This document shows, in pieces, positions 46,198 to 54,009 of a stretch of 64,000 nt of DNA. Each line of letters opens with the position of its first letter. Position 1 is the first letter of the stretch. The notes beneath the pieces are model-generated. The model made no database searches and was not told where the DNA came from. It worked only from the letters and a program-made list of their open reading frames with translations. Source of the stretch: Paenibacillus aceti (lineage in GTDB: Bacteria > Bacillota > Bacilli > Paenibacillales > Paenibacillaceae); assembly GCF_003614185.1 (NCBI RefSeq), contig NZ_KZ987724.1, positions 3,513,066 through 3,577,065 of the forward strand. Reading direction: 5' to 3'. The position numbers and the translations under genes were made by a program.

Positions 46198-46329
46198 GAA
46201 GCTAGGGGGCGAGGAGCGCAGCGTACATGTGGGTACGTGAGCACTGAAGACCCCGGCTGAATTCAAGATTCGATGTCGGATCTGCTTCCTGCTTCACTTC
46301 GAGATCAAAGGTGGACTTTTTGAACTACC
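46198..46329 (+). repeat. 132-base direct repeat with RNA-like fold (copy 2)
   Basis: Second copy, 186 bases after the first, same length. It ends about six bases before the ribosome binding site of the metallophosphoesterase gene. One change turns TCGAATCT into TCGGATCT, which keeps the hairpin by a G-U pair; another alters the closing base of the GCCCC strand. Confidence 0.65.
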
Positions 46330-46351
46330 TCTAAGGGAGGAATCGTGTGGG

Positions 46352-47308
46352 ATGAGAAAACAGTTGCACTTCAGAGAAAACGGAACATTCAAGATTGTCC
46401 AATTCACGGACACTGAATTCTGTGAGCCGTGTGAGGAAGAAACACGAATGAGTACCATGATGCGGGAGATTCTTGAGGCGGAGCGCCCGGATCTGGTCGT
46501 CTATACCGGAGACGTCATTGCCAGCAACAAGAGCCCGGACCCGGTGCGGGCTTTTCGCGAAGCGTTAGCGGTGCCGGAAGAGCTGCAGATTCCTTGGGCA
46601 GCTGTGTTCGGCAACCATGATTCGGAAGCGCCGGACTTCACGCGCGAGCAACTGCACAAGCTACAGTTGACGCATCAATACTGTTATGCGAAGCCTGATC
46701 CACCCCATGTCCATGGCTCCGGCAACTATGTGCTTGAGATTCTGGATGAGCAGCAGTTGCCTGCTGCGGCGCTTTATTTTCTCGATACAGGCAGCTACTC
46801 CTCATTGGTACATCGAGGGATAGGCTATTATGATTGGATCAGAAGATCTCAGATCGACTGGTATACGAATACCTCCTATCAGCTGACGGTCAATAATGGC
46901 GGATCACCTCTGCCTTCACTCGGTTTCTTCCATATCCCGCTGCCGGAATACAGCGATATTTGGGATTTCACGATATGTTACGGGCAGAAGCTGGATCGAT
47001 TAATCTGCGCACCGCCGCTGAATACGGGCTTCTTCGCAGCTATGGTCGAAATGGGCGACATTATGGGGACTTTCGTCGGTCATGACCACGGCAATGACTT
47101 CTGGGGAACACTGCAGGGCATTCGCCTCTGCTACGGGCGTACTACCCGGAATGCCTACTTGAATCAGCCGTTCACCACGGGAGCCAGAGTCATCCAGTTA
47201 ACAGAAGGGCAGCGCAGCTTCGACACCTGGCTGCATCTTGAGGATGGAACAATCGTTCGCGATCAGCCTAAGCATATGCCAGAGGGTCGGCCCTTGCAGG
47301 TTGAATAG
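46352..47308 (+). CDS. calcineurin-like metallophosphoesterase
   Basis: 318 residues. Metal-binding blocks: FTDTEFCEP (block I), VVYTGDVI (block II), AVFGNHDSEAP (block III), FFHIPLPE and VGHDHGND (last block). In block I the usual D-x-H reads D-T-E, so one histidine ligand is replaced by glutamate. The overall layout recalls the Dcr2-like group of phosphoesterases. GGGAGG lies 11 bases ahead of the ATG. Cytoplasmic. The two 132-base repeats are directly upstream. Confidence 0.85.
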   Translation: MRKQLHFRENGTFKIVQFTDTEFCEPCEEETRMSTMMREILEAERPDLVVYTGDVIASNKSPDPVRAFREALAVPEELQIPWAAVFGNHDSEAPDFTREQLHKLQLTHQYCYAKPDPPHVHGSGNYVLEILDEQQLPAAALYFLDTGSYSSLVHRGIGYYDWIRRSQIDWYTNTSYQLTVNNGGSPLPSLGFFHIPLPEYSDIWDFTICYGQKLDRLICAPPLNTGFFAAMVEMGDIMGTFVGHDHGNDFWGTLQGIRLCYGRTTRNAYLNQPFTTGARVIQLTEGQRSFDTWLHLEDGTIVRDQPKHMPEGRPLQVE

Positions 47309-47318
47309 ATTCCACAAA

Positions 47319-47362
47319 GGGGTTATCTCTGTAGTAGACCATTCTACTTACGAGATAACCCC
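47319..47362 (+). terminator. terminator after the metallophosphoesterase
   Basis: A perfect 11-base stem, GGGGTTATCTC and GAGATAACCCC, followed by TCTTT. It may also serve the converging HAAS-domain gene. Confidence 0.75.
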
Positions 47363-47405
47363 TCTTTAATATACGCTGACCAGGCGACCAGACGATCGAT
47401 CCCTT

Positions 47406-48413
47406 CTACTGGATTTTGGCCTTACGGAAGCCTTCAATCATACTGAGGACCACTGAGATCATGAAAATGGCAATACTTCCTGCAATAACTCCACTCTTAA
47501 ATTTCTCAACCGTTACTGCGAACAGATCTGCCATAAAGGCGAGAAAATCTGGATTAAATAGATCTGGACTCAGCAAGATGAAGATCACGATAAGAGCAAC
47601 CATCAGTTGCACAACTGTATTGAATATCGCCAGGCGTGGCGTCCATTGCCCGATGAAATATTTATACAGCGCCAGAGCGATCTCAAGTCCAGCCATAATG
47701 AGCACAAGCGGCCAATAACGGAGCAGTACCTCCTGGTTGAACACCGAATACAGGATTTCAAGTCCGCTATCCCTTTTCAAATGGACAACGACTATATGAT
47801 CCGCATAGAAGTACAGGCTGACCCAGATCGTCGTCCACAGCAGGCTGCCGAATACACTGATCTTGGAGATGACTCGCTTCTCAGGAATATAGGCAAGCTT
47901 CTTCAAATCATCCGGTGTCCATGCTTTAAATCTTGAAGCATTCGATTCAGAATCCCGGTTCGCATCCGCCCGCTCTATAATGACAAATATCACGGTAATC
48001 CAGAAGAAAAACTGAATGATGACTCCGAATGAACCGACGATCCCTTGAACAATCAGATTCACAAAAGCATTGATCATGGTATCAGGATTTTCGCCACCGC
48101 TATAACCGATCAGATTCTCGGCTACGATTGAAATCACGGAGATCACGATGGCGATCGGTAATAGCATTTTCAGTAATGAAACATAAGACTCATAATAGCG
48201 CGGACCGATCAAATGCATAGGGCGATCCGAGTATCCGCTGGCGAGTACCGCCGGATTGCCTAATTTCGCAAGAGCCTCCTTGGCCTCATCCTCGCTGTAA
48301 TCGTCAGGCAGCATATCCACGATGGTGGAACGAAGCTCCATCGACACATCTTCCCGATCCTTCTCCGGTAATCTTCTCGTAACCTCTTGAATGTAAATAT
48401 CAATCAGGTTCAT
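47406..48413 (-). CDS. HAAS-domain membrane protein
   Basis: About 335 residues. The N-terminal 75 residues have the HAAS/DUF1700 pattern (LIDIYIQEVTRRLPEKDREDV, DDYSEDEAKEALAKLGNPAVLASGY), a helical module that interacts with PadR-type regulators' targets. About six membrane helices follow. The start at 48413 has GAGGAGG six bases ahead and overlaps the PadR gene end, so they are coupled. Its role is probably membrane signalling or stress response; the ligand is unknown. Confidence 0.8.
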   Translation of the reverse strand: MNLIDIYIQEVTRRLPEKDREDVSMELRSTIVDMLPDDYSEDEAKEALAKLGNPAVLASGYSDRPMHLIGPRYYESYVSLLKMLLPIAIVISVISIVAENLIGYSGGENPDTMINAFVNLIVQGIVGSFGVIIQFFFWITVIFVIIERADANRDSESNASRFKAWTPDDLKKLAYIPEKRVISKISVFGSLLWTTIWVSLYFYADHIVVVHLKRDSGLEILYSVFNQEVLLRYWPLVLIMAGLEIALALYKYFIGQWTPRLAIFNTVVQLMVALIVIFILLSPDLFNPDFLAFMADLFAVTVEKFKSGVIAGSIAIFMISVVLSMIEGFRKAKIQ

Positions 48414-48747
48414 CGCCATCCTCCTCTTGTAATAAGCAGTAGAGTTCCTTCGAATTATGCAGCCATTCCTGCTTCAACTGTTCATAGATCTGCAGGCCAT
48501 ATTCACTGAGTACATAATATTTGCGCGGTCTGCTCTCCGTTGTATCCCAGCTGCTGGATACGAGCTCCTGCTTCTCCAGTCGACGAAGCAATGGATATAA
48601 GGTGCTCTGATCGATATCAATGCCCGATGCCTCCAGTAGCTGTACCAGCGAATACCCATACTGGGGTGTGCGTAATTGACTTAACACAGCCAAGGTCAAG
48701 GTACCTCTTCGAAGCTCCGTAATCAATGAATTCAATAGCGTGCTCAC
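48400..48747 (-). CDS. PadR-family transcription regulator
   Basis: About 115 residues. The winged helix of PadR: LRRGTLTLAVLSQLRTPQYGYSLVQLLEA, then DQSTLYPLLRRLEKQELV and PRKYYVLSEYG, with a short C-terminal helix for dimerisation. A GTG start at 48747 is chosen because GAGGTG lies six bases ahead; an in-frame GTG at 48756 would overlap that site. It probably represses its own operon through the dyads at 48770-48816. Confidence 0.88.
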   Translation of the reverse strand: MSTLLNSLITELRRGTLTLAVLSQLRTPQYGYSLVQLLEASGIDIDQSTLYPLLRRLEKQELVSSSWDTTESRPRKYYVLSEYGLQIYEQLKQEWLHNSKELYCLLQEEDGDEPD

Positions 48748-48769
48748 TCGGTACACCTCATTTTCAACT

Positions 48770-48816
48770 TACTGTGTATCATACAGTATATAATTTATAC
48801 TATGCATCATACAGTA
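48770..48816. promoter_or_regulatory. twin dyads, probable PadR operator
   Basis: Two related 19-base dyads, TACTGTGTATCATACAGTA (48770-48788) and TACTATGCATCATACAGTA (48798-48816), are 28 bases apart, with TATAATTTATAC between them. They lie 23 bases upstream of the PadR start and cover its promoter, as expected for self-repression. Confidence 0.65.
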
Positions 48817-48861
48817 TTGTGTTTACGAAAGCAATCCTTTTTCAACTCCTTATAAAAAATC

Positions 48862-48892
48862 AAAAAACCCGCACTTGAAGCTCAAGTGCAGG
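48862..48892 (-). terminator. terminator of the MBL hydrolase gene
   Basis: On the minus strand GCACTTGAGCTTCAAGTGC is followed by GGG and six T. It lies 17 bases after the stop codon. Confidence 0.75.
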
Positions 48893-48909
48893 CTAAATCG
48901 TAGATCTGT

Positions 48910-49647
48910 TTACTTTCGATATCGTTGGACGAGTTCACGTAGTGCTGTAGGGACATCGCCATCATAAAGGCCTCCATGATAGCAAATAATCCGCTCAATA
49001 TCATAATCGAGCAAGCGCTGGACAGAGCGCACGGCTTCTTGCAAATCCAGGGTAAACTGCGGATTGGCAATATTCAACTGACCCTGTTCGATTACAACAG
49101 CATCTGCTGCGATCAGTGTCCGGCTGGCTGGCAGATACAATGATATATGCCCTGGCATATGACCGGGTGTATGGATAATCTCGATCCCCCCACACCAGGG
49201 CAGCAGCTCATCGCTGCGAACCGTCTGATTAACGGGGGCCGGTGCGATCGATTGCAGTAAACGTATAAATTGCTCAGCTTGCGGCTTAGCCTCATCCGGT
49301 AATGACTCAAAGGTTGTTTGTGCCTGCTCAAGCCGCTGTGACTTCCTCGTGCCGTCGATATACGGCGCCTCCAGTTCATGCGCTATGATCTGAATATGAG
49401 GGTATGTCCGCTTGATTTCTGCTAATGAACCGATATGATCGATATCATGATGCGATACGATGAGCTTCGTAATCAAATCGAAGTTGATCCCATGCTTGCT
49501 GGCCTCTACCGCTAGCAAAGGCATAAAGCCAGGATAACCACAGTCAACAAGAACTGTCTCATGCTCATCCTGCAAAATAACCGGAGTTATCACCTGTTTG
49601 TACCCGTTATGTTCAAACTCAATATCAAGCAAACGATATTTGTTCAT
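48910..49647 (-). CDS. MBL-fold metallo-hydrolase
   Basis: 245 residues of the metallo-beta-lactamase fold. The first metal motif reads SHHDIDHIGS, then EIIHTPGHMPGHISLYL, LIAADAV and the last histidine in CYHGGLYDGD. The middle histidine of the classic HxHxDH is Asp, a variant seen in several MBL groups. General hydrolase; the substrate cannot be told. Cytoplasmic, single gene with its own terminator. Confidence 0.85.
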   Translation of the reverse strand: MNKYRLLDIEFEHNGYKQVITPVILQDEHETVLVDCGYPGFMPLLAVEASKHGINFDLITKLIVSHHDIDHIGSLAEIKRTYPHIQIIAHELEAPYIDGTRKSQRLEQAQTTFESLPDEAKPQAEQFIRLLQSIAPAPVNQTVRSDELLPWCGGIEIIHTPGHMPGHISLYLPASRTLIAADAVVIEQGQLNIANPQFTLDLQEAVRSVQRLLDYDIERIICYHGGLYDGDVPTALRELVQRYRK

Positions 49648-49741
49648 AACACCCTCCTGTGTTCATGTTGTTCAAGGGTAAGTTTAGTACATGAAACAGA
49701 CCGCGGAAAGGACATACATGATGCTGCAATAAAGTCGTCCA

Positions 49742-50014
49742 CTATACGGTTGACGAATCATGAATAATTCTCCTTATACTACGCTCGCTTAAATAATAAT
49801 GCTGAGCAAGCGATTTGACCGTGATCCCTGATTGGAAACTTCGTACGATCTCATCGTTACGCTGCTTGAGCATCTGTCTATAGCCCGAGCGCTCCCCCCA
49901 CGGTTTCTTATGTCCTCGACGCATCGGAATATATAAATAATTTCCCTGGGTATATTGTTGAATACTGTTAAGCAGCTCTTGCGGTAATATTGTTTCTGCA
50001 TTCTGGTATTTCAT
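49742..50014 (-). CDS. CD3324-like small DNA-binding protein
   Basis: 90 residues. The pattern KYQNAETILPQELLNSIQQY, GNYLYIPMR, then GERSGYRQMLKQRNDEIVRSF and a helix-turn-helix VKSLAQHYYLSERSIRRII is that of the CD3324 family, related to Mor-type regulators. The C-terminal helix-turn-helix suggests DNA binding. Target and signal are unknown. Confidence 0.8.
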   Translation of the reverse strand: MKYQNAETILPQELLNSIQQYTQGNYLYIPMRRGHKKPWGERSGYRQMLKQRNDEIVRSFQSGITVKSLAQHYYLSERSIRRIIHDSSTV

Positions 50015-50222
50015 TCATTCTGCTCCTATCTATATAACATGATTCAATATATAGAGGAGCAAAGAGTTCTCTCTTCAGTATGAGGAAGGCTCTAAGCAAA
50101 AATCAGTCAGAACTCTTTGCTCAGAGCCATATCCATAGATACGTACAATTACATCTACCATGCTTTCCACTCCTGTCTTGATTAAAATGCAAATTTATCC
50201 CACCAGGCATTAGTCTTTGTCC

Positions 50223-50594
50223 TTACTGGACTCTCAGATTCTTCGTAATGGATTCACGCTCATTCTTCGTAAGGCTGCGGAACACCAGGTCATAGGAATG
50301 ATCGATCATCGCCTGCAAATCTGCAAGCGGAAGACTGCCGTTAATGACGACGGTATTCCAGTGCTTTTTGTTCAAATGATACCCCGGCAATACGCATTTA
50401 TGCTGCTCTCTCAGGTTCTCAGCGATCACAGGATCACATTTCAATGAGATATTCGCTTCATCCTGCTGCCCTTGCTCGTTCAACAAGGCGAACATCTTCC
50501 CTCCTACCTTCATAACGAGCGGCTCCGGCCCGAACGGATAGTCTTGCACAGCGCCCTTCTTGGAAGAGCAATAGGCAATCAGCTTACTGTACAT
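50223..50594 (-). CDS. MmcQ/YjbR-family protein
   Basis: About 123 residues. Typical features are AYCSSKKGAVQDYPFGPEPLV, VGGKMFALL and HLNKKHWNTVVINGSLPLADL. These proteins have a CyaY-like fold and may bind DNA; the cellular role is unsettled. The start at 50594 has AAGGAG eight bases ahead. Confidence 0.85.
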   Translation of the reverse strand: MYSKLIAYCSSKKGAVQDYPFGPEPLVMKVGGKMFALLNEQGQQDEANISLKCDPVIAENLREQHKCVLPGYHLNKKHWNTVVINGSLPLADLQAMIDHSYDLVFRSLTKNERESITKNLRVQ

Positions 50595-50826
50595 AAGGAA
50601 CTCTCCTTCAAAAAAATAAATTACTATACTGGTGCTAATATACCATTTTGTTGGAGCAATCGCATCTTCCCCACCCATATCAGATCAGGCCAACTTCGTT
50701 CCCCAGTACCTTATATCTTTACATCCTGTTATGTAAATATTATACTTACTTTTATAAAGTAACTTATATTAAATCCAGAATATCTTTGAACAAAATAACA
50801 ATAATACACAAACAAGAGGTGACCCC

Positions 50827-51438
50827 ATGCCAACCATTTATCCAGAAAACCAATCTGAAAGAGACAATTACAAGCTGTTAATCGGCAGCATCATCCCGCG
50901 TCCGACGGCATTCATTACATCGCAATCCAAAGATGGCGTACTGAATGCGGCTCCGTTCAGCTACTTCAATGTGGTAACCTCCGAACCACCGATGATCTCG
51001 ATATCGATTCAGAGGAAGAAAGGCGAATACAAGGATACTTCAAGGAATATAATCGAGACGGGCGAGTTTGTCGTTCATATATCGGATGAGGATTATATCG
51101 AAGCGATCAATCAGACCGCAGCTAATCTTCCCCCCGAGGAGAGCGAACTGGAACTGACCCAGCTTACCACCCTTGCAAGCGAAAAAATCAAGGTTCCTGG
51201 CGTAGCCGAGGCCAAAATCCGTATGGAATGCGTTCTGGAGCGAGCGATTGAGCTGGGCGGCACCCCTTCGTCTCCGACCTGTGACCTGATTATCGGTAAG
51301 GTCGTATGCTTCCACATCACCGATGAGCTGTACGAGAGCGGCCGGATCGATGCCGAGAAGCTGAAGCCCGTCAGCCGCCTTGCCGGCAACAACTACTCGA
51401 AGCTGGGCGAAATCTTCGCGATTGCCCGGCCTGAATAA
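50827..51438 (+). CDS. flavin reductase-like domain protein
   Basis: 203 residues. The FMN-binding flavin reductase fold starts YKLLIGSIIPRPTAFITSQSKDG and continues NAAPFSYFNVVTSEPPMISISI, both typical of the family. It would bind FMN and reduce flavin, or act as a flavoenzyme of unknown substrate. AGAGGTG lies six bases ahead of the ATG. Single gene, with a terminator behind it. Confidence 0.9.
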   Translation: MPTIYPENQSERDNYKLLIGSIIPRPTAFITSQSKDGVLNAAPFSYFNVVTSEPPMISISIQRKKGEYKDTSRNIIETGEFVVHISDEDYIEAINQTAANLPPEESELELTQLTTLASEKIKVPGVAEAKIRMECVLERAIELGGTPSSPTCDLIIGKVVCFHITDELYESGRIDAEKLKPVSRLAGNNYSKLGEIFAIARPE

Positions 51439-51450
51439 CTCAAGACAACG

Positions 51451-51487
51451 GCAGCCTCCATGGATTCACCAGGAGGCTGCTATTTTT
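51451..51487. terminator. bidirectional terminator
   Basis: GCAGCCTCC (51451-51459) pairs with GGAGGCTGC (51472-51480), followed by TATTTTTT. It ends the flavin reductase gene and may serve the converging gene at 51510. Confidence 0.75.
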
Positions 51488-51509
51488 TAGAGATATAAAG
51501 TTATAAGGC

Positions 51510-52205
51510 TCAAGCGATTTCAGGTGATGCCACTACGTGCCGTTCCTTCTCACCCATATCTTGTATTTCGCTGTCCCGGGCATCGGCCAGCAGTCTCACA
51601 TAGTCTAGCGAGGCCTGCAAATCCAACGATTCTCCGGCAATATCATGCTTCCGCTCGTCCAGCAAAGTATAGACTTCAATGATACCTGGTGGACGGCCAA
51701 AAGCGCCATGCCAAAACACATTCGTCAAATGCGTAAAGGCCTTGACCAGCTCTTCATTATCCTCCAGGAGAAACTTCTGCACGGTTACCCGCGTCGGATC
51801 GCCCCGGTCCTGCCATAAAGCCTGAAAGATAATAGAAATTTGCATACCCAACGCGTCCGATTTCATCGTCCAGTTTTCATATAAGGCCACGGGATAATCA
51901 TAAATCATCATCCCCGTAATCAAAGCCAATTGATCTACGACCCGATTATATACCTGCCAATAAAAAACAGGATCGGGAAAGTCGTTCTGATTACGCGGCC
52001 AACGCCGATTAAGCAGTACCTGGATCGGCGTACGCAGCCGCACGGCAGGAATTAGCGTGTAATAATCGTTAATGGCATGCCCCACTGCGTATTGCACCCG
52101 CTGCTGCCAGGTTACCTTCGGTTCCCCTCTCCTCGGGCTTCCCATCGCCGTCGAGTACGAGCTGATCCACCCTTCCAGCTCATAATCCACAATCCGTCTC
52201 ATCAT
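51510..52205 (-). CDS. unknown protein coupled to flavodoxin
   Basis: 231 residues, soluble, no signal peptide and no membrane helix. Mostly helical, with several tryptophans and aromatic patches (PVFYWQVYNRVVDQLALITG, LTNVFWHGAFGRPPG). No family was recognised. Its ATG overlaps the flavodoxin stop (ATGA), so it is made from the same message and falls under the Fur box at 52707. A role in low-iron metabolism is therefore likely, but no reaction can be proposed. Confidence 0.75.
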   Translation of the reverse strand: MMRRIVDYELEGWISSYSTAMGSPRRGEPKVTWQQRVQYAVGHAINDYYTLIPAVRLRTPIQVLLNRRWPRNQNDFPDPVFYWQVYNRVVDQLALITGMMIYDYPVALYENWTMKSDALGMQISIIFQALWQDRGDPTRVTVQKFLLEDNEELVKAFTHLTNVFWHGAFGRPPGIIEVYTLLDERKHDIAGESLDLQASLDYVRLLADARDSEIQDMGEKERHVVASPEIA

Positions 52206-52669
52206 GCTTGATGGAGTCCTTCCAGGCTTTTGGCGAAATTCGCCCCGAATTCCCGACAGGACACCTTCTCTTCTGCGCTTGGCCCAAACTCTACCTTCAA
52301 GCCCTCTTGTACGACCAATGCGCCGAATTCCTTAAGTTGCTCCTCCAATTCATCGACGGCTCCACAATACAAGTGATAAGCCGTATCTCCACTTCCGAAG
52401 ACTGCGCTACGGGTTCCTTGCAAATCCAGCTCCTTCATTTCGTCCAGAAAGTCCTCAAATTCATCAGGAATCTCCCCGTCTCCCCAAGTATAGGCTCCTA
52501 ACAGGTAAGCATCATATTCTTGCAGGAGGACAGCATTACTGTCCTCCACCATTTTTAAATCCGCGGTCGCTCCGGTACTGCGAATACCTTCAGCGATCAA
52601 TTCGGCCATTTCCTCTGTATTACCAGTCAAGCTGGCATAGACAATGACAATTTTACTCAATCCCCTCAT
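52202..52669 (-). CDS. flavodoxin
   Basis: 155 residues. The FMN-phosphate loop is YASLTGNTEEMAE near the N-terminus; the other FMN loops are GAYTWGDGEIPDEFEDF and FGSGDTAYHLYCGA. Length and acidic character fit short-chain flavodoxins that replace ferredoxin when iron is scarce. A Fur box 38 bases upstream supports that. The start is uncertain: the ATG at 52669 lies very close to GGAGG, and a TTG at 52660 would give the usual MSKIVIVYAS start. Confidence 0.92.
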   Translation of the reverse strand: MRGLSKIVIVYASLTGNTEEMAELIAEGIRSTGATADLKMVEDSNAVLLQEYDAYLLGAYTWGDGEIPDEFEDFLDEMKELDLQGTRSAVFGSGDTAYHLYCGAVDELEEQLKEFGALVVQEGLKVEFGPSAEEKVSCREFGANFAKSLEGLHQA

Positions 52670-52706
52670 CTCCTCCGTCAGAGTGACTCAATATATCGAA
52701 GTATAA

Positions 52707-52729
52707 TTGATAATGATTATCATTGTCAA
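52707..52729. promoter_or_regulatory. Fur box upstream of flavodoxin
   Basis: GATAATGATTATCATT with flanking TT and GTCAA, a near-perfect Fur site. It lies between the OppD-like stop codon and the flavodoxin start. Fur with iron bound would repress the flavodoxin operon. Confidence 0.88.
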
Positions 52730-53788
52730 TTAACTTTCGACCAAAACGGGATGATCATAGACCTCTTCCAAATGGCGCCGTTTCCGTGCCACCGCTTCAG
52801 GCGGTATAGCCGCTGGAGCATGAGGGTGCATCAACCATGATTTCACAAAATGGGTGTCCGATACCCGGTATAAAGGCGGCTCTTCCTTGTAATCGATCTT
52901 CATCGCGTAGGCACTGCGCAGAGCGAAGGCATCCCCCTTCGGCAGGCGAATCAGATCCGGCGGCGTACCGGGGATGGATGCCAGCTTCCCGCCCTGTCCG
53001 TCGAGGCTCGGCATCGAGGCCAGAAGTCCCCATGTATACGGATGCCGGGGATCGTAGAAGATTTCCTCCGCTGTCCCCGTCTCAACGATCTGCCCGGCGT
53101 ACATCACCGCGACCCGATCGGCCATTTTGGCCACAACACCCAGATCATGCGTGATGAAAATAATCGCCGTGCCGATCTTCTGCTGCAAATCCTTCATCAG
53201 CTCTAGAATTTGCGCCTGAATCGTAACGTCCAGCGCTGTGGTCGGCTCATCGGCAATCAATAGCTTTGGATTGGCCGCCAGCGCGATAGCGATCACTACC
53301 CGCTGCCGCATTCCGCCGCTAAATTCATGCGGAAACTGATGGAAGCGCTGCTCCGGCGCCGGAATCCCGACCAGATCCAATAGCTCAACCGCCCTCCGGT
53401 ACGCCGCTTGTCGGGACATTTTCTCATGGGCATGAAGCACCTCCGTGATCTGTTTGCCCACCTTCATCGTCGGATTCAGCGAGGTCATCGGGTCCTGAAA
53501 GATCATTCCGATCTCTTTGCCCCTAATCCGCTGCATCTGCTTCTCCGTCTTCCCGAGCAATTGCTGACCGTCGAACCAGATCTCCCCCCGTTTATAGATT
53601 CCATGCGGCTGAGGTATAAGCTGCATCACGGCTTGAGAAGTCACACTTTTGCCTGAGCCTGACTCACCGACGATAGCCAGCGTCTCCCCCTTATCCACGT
53701 GAAAGCTGACACCGCGGATGGCCTGCACCTCCCCTTCCCTGGTTTTGAATGAAATCGCCAGGTCCTTTACTTCCAGTAACTTGTCCAT
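52730..53788 (-). CDS. OppD-like peptide ABC transporter ATPase, orphan
   Basis: 352 residues. Walker A GESGSGKSVTSQAVM, Q loop MIFQDPMTSLNP, signature EFSGGMRQRVVIAIAL, Walker B LLIADEPTTALD, switch IFITHDLG, then the OppD-type C-terminal extension (GTPPDLIRLPKGDAFALRSAY). The four cysteines found there in many proteobacterial OppD proteins are absent, as is normal for Bacillus-type OppD. No permease, binding protein or OppF partner is nearby, and a Fur box lies 98 bases upstream. It may power an importer encoded elsewhere. GAGGAG lies eight bases before the ATG. Confidence 0.85.
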   Translation of the reverse strand: MDKLLEVKDLAISFKTREGEVQAIRGVSFHVDKGETLAIVGESGSGKSVTSQAVMQLIPQPHGIYKRGEIWFDGQQLLGKTEKQMQRIRGKEIGMIFQDPMTSLNPTMKVGKQITEVLHAHEKMSRQAAYRRAVELLDLVGIPAPEQRFHQFPHEFSGGMRQRVVIAIALAANPKLLIADEPTTALDVTIQAQILELMKDLQQKIGTAIIFITHDLGVVAKMADRVAVMYAGQIVETGTAEEIFYDPRHPYTWGLLASMPSLDGQGGKLASIPGTPPDLIRLPKGDAFALRSAYAMKIDYKEEPPLYRVSDTHFVKSWLMHPHAPAAIPPEAVARKRRHLEEVYDHPVLVES

Positions 53789-53885
53789 CCTATCTGCTCC
53801 TCACCTTACTAAAATAAAAAGCCGCCGTCCGCAAAACCTCGCGAACCGCAGCGGGTAATTCGAAATGCTGTCAATGTAATTATAA

Positions 53886-53908
53886 TTGATAATGATTATC
53901 ATTATTGA
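53886..53908. promoter_or_regulatory. Fur box upstream of the OppD-like gene
   Basis: The same GATAATGATTATCATT core as at 52707, extended by ATTGA on the right. It lies about 100 bases upstream of the OppD-like start and downstream of the ABC-F terminator, so it belongs to the OppD-like gene. Confidence 0.85.
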
Positions 53909-53967
53909 TTATATCATGAGCTTTCCCCTGTCTCAATCGGGAATCTACTTCCAAACTTCAGGATTTT

Positions 53968-54002
53968 AAAAAAACAGGATAAAGCCGCGTGGCTCTACCC
54001 TG
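53968..54002 (-). terminator. terminator of the ABC-F gene
   Basis: On the minus strand CAGGGTAGAGCC pairs with GGCTTTATCCTG around ACGC and is followed by seven T. Confidence 0.8.
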
Positions 54003-54009
54003 CTGATTT

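Noticed and set aside
48910-49647. Inactive MBL protein because HxHxDH reads HHDIDH
   Set aside because: This variant is common in active members, so no claim of inactivity is made.
52730-53788. Loss of the four cysteines in the OppD C-terminal extension as an anomaly
   Set aside because: OppD of Bacillus type normally lacks them, so this is not unusual.
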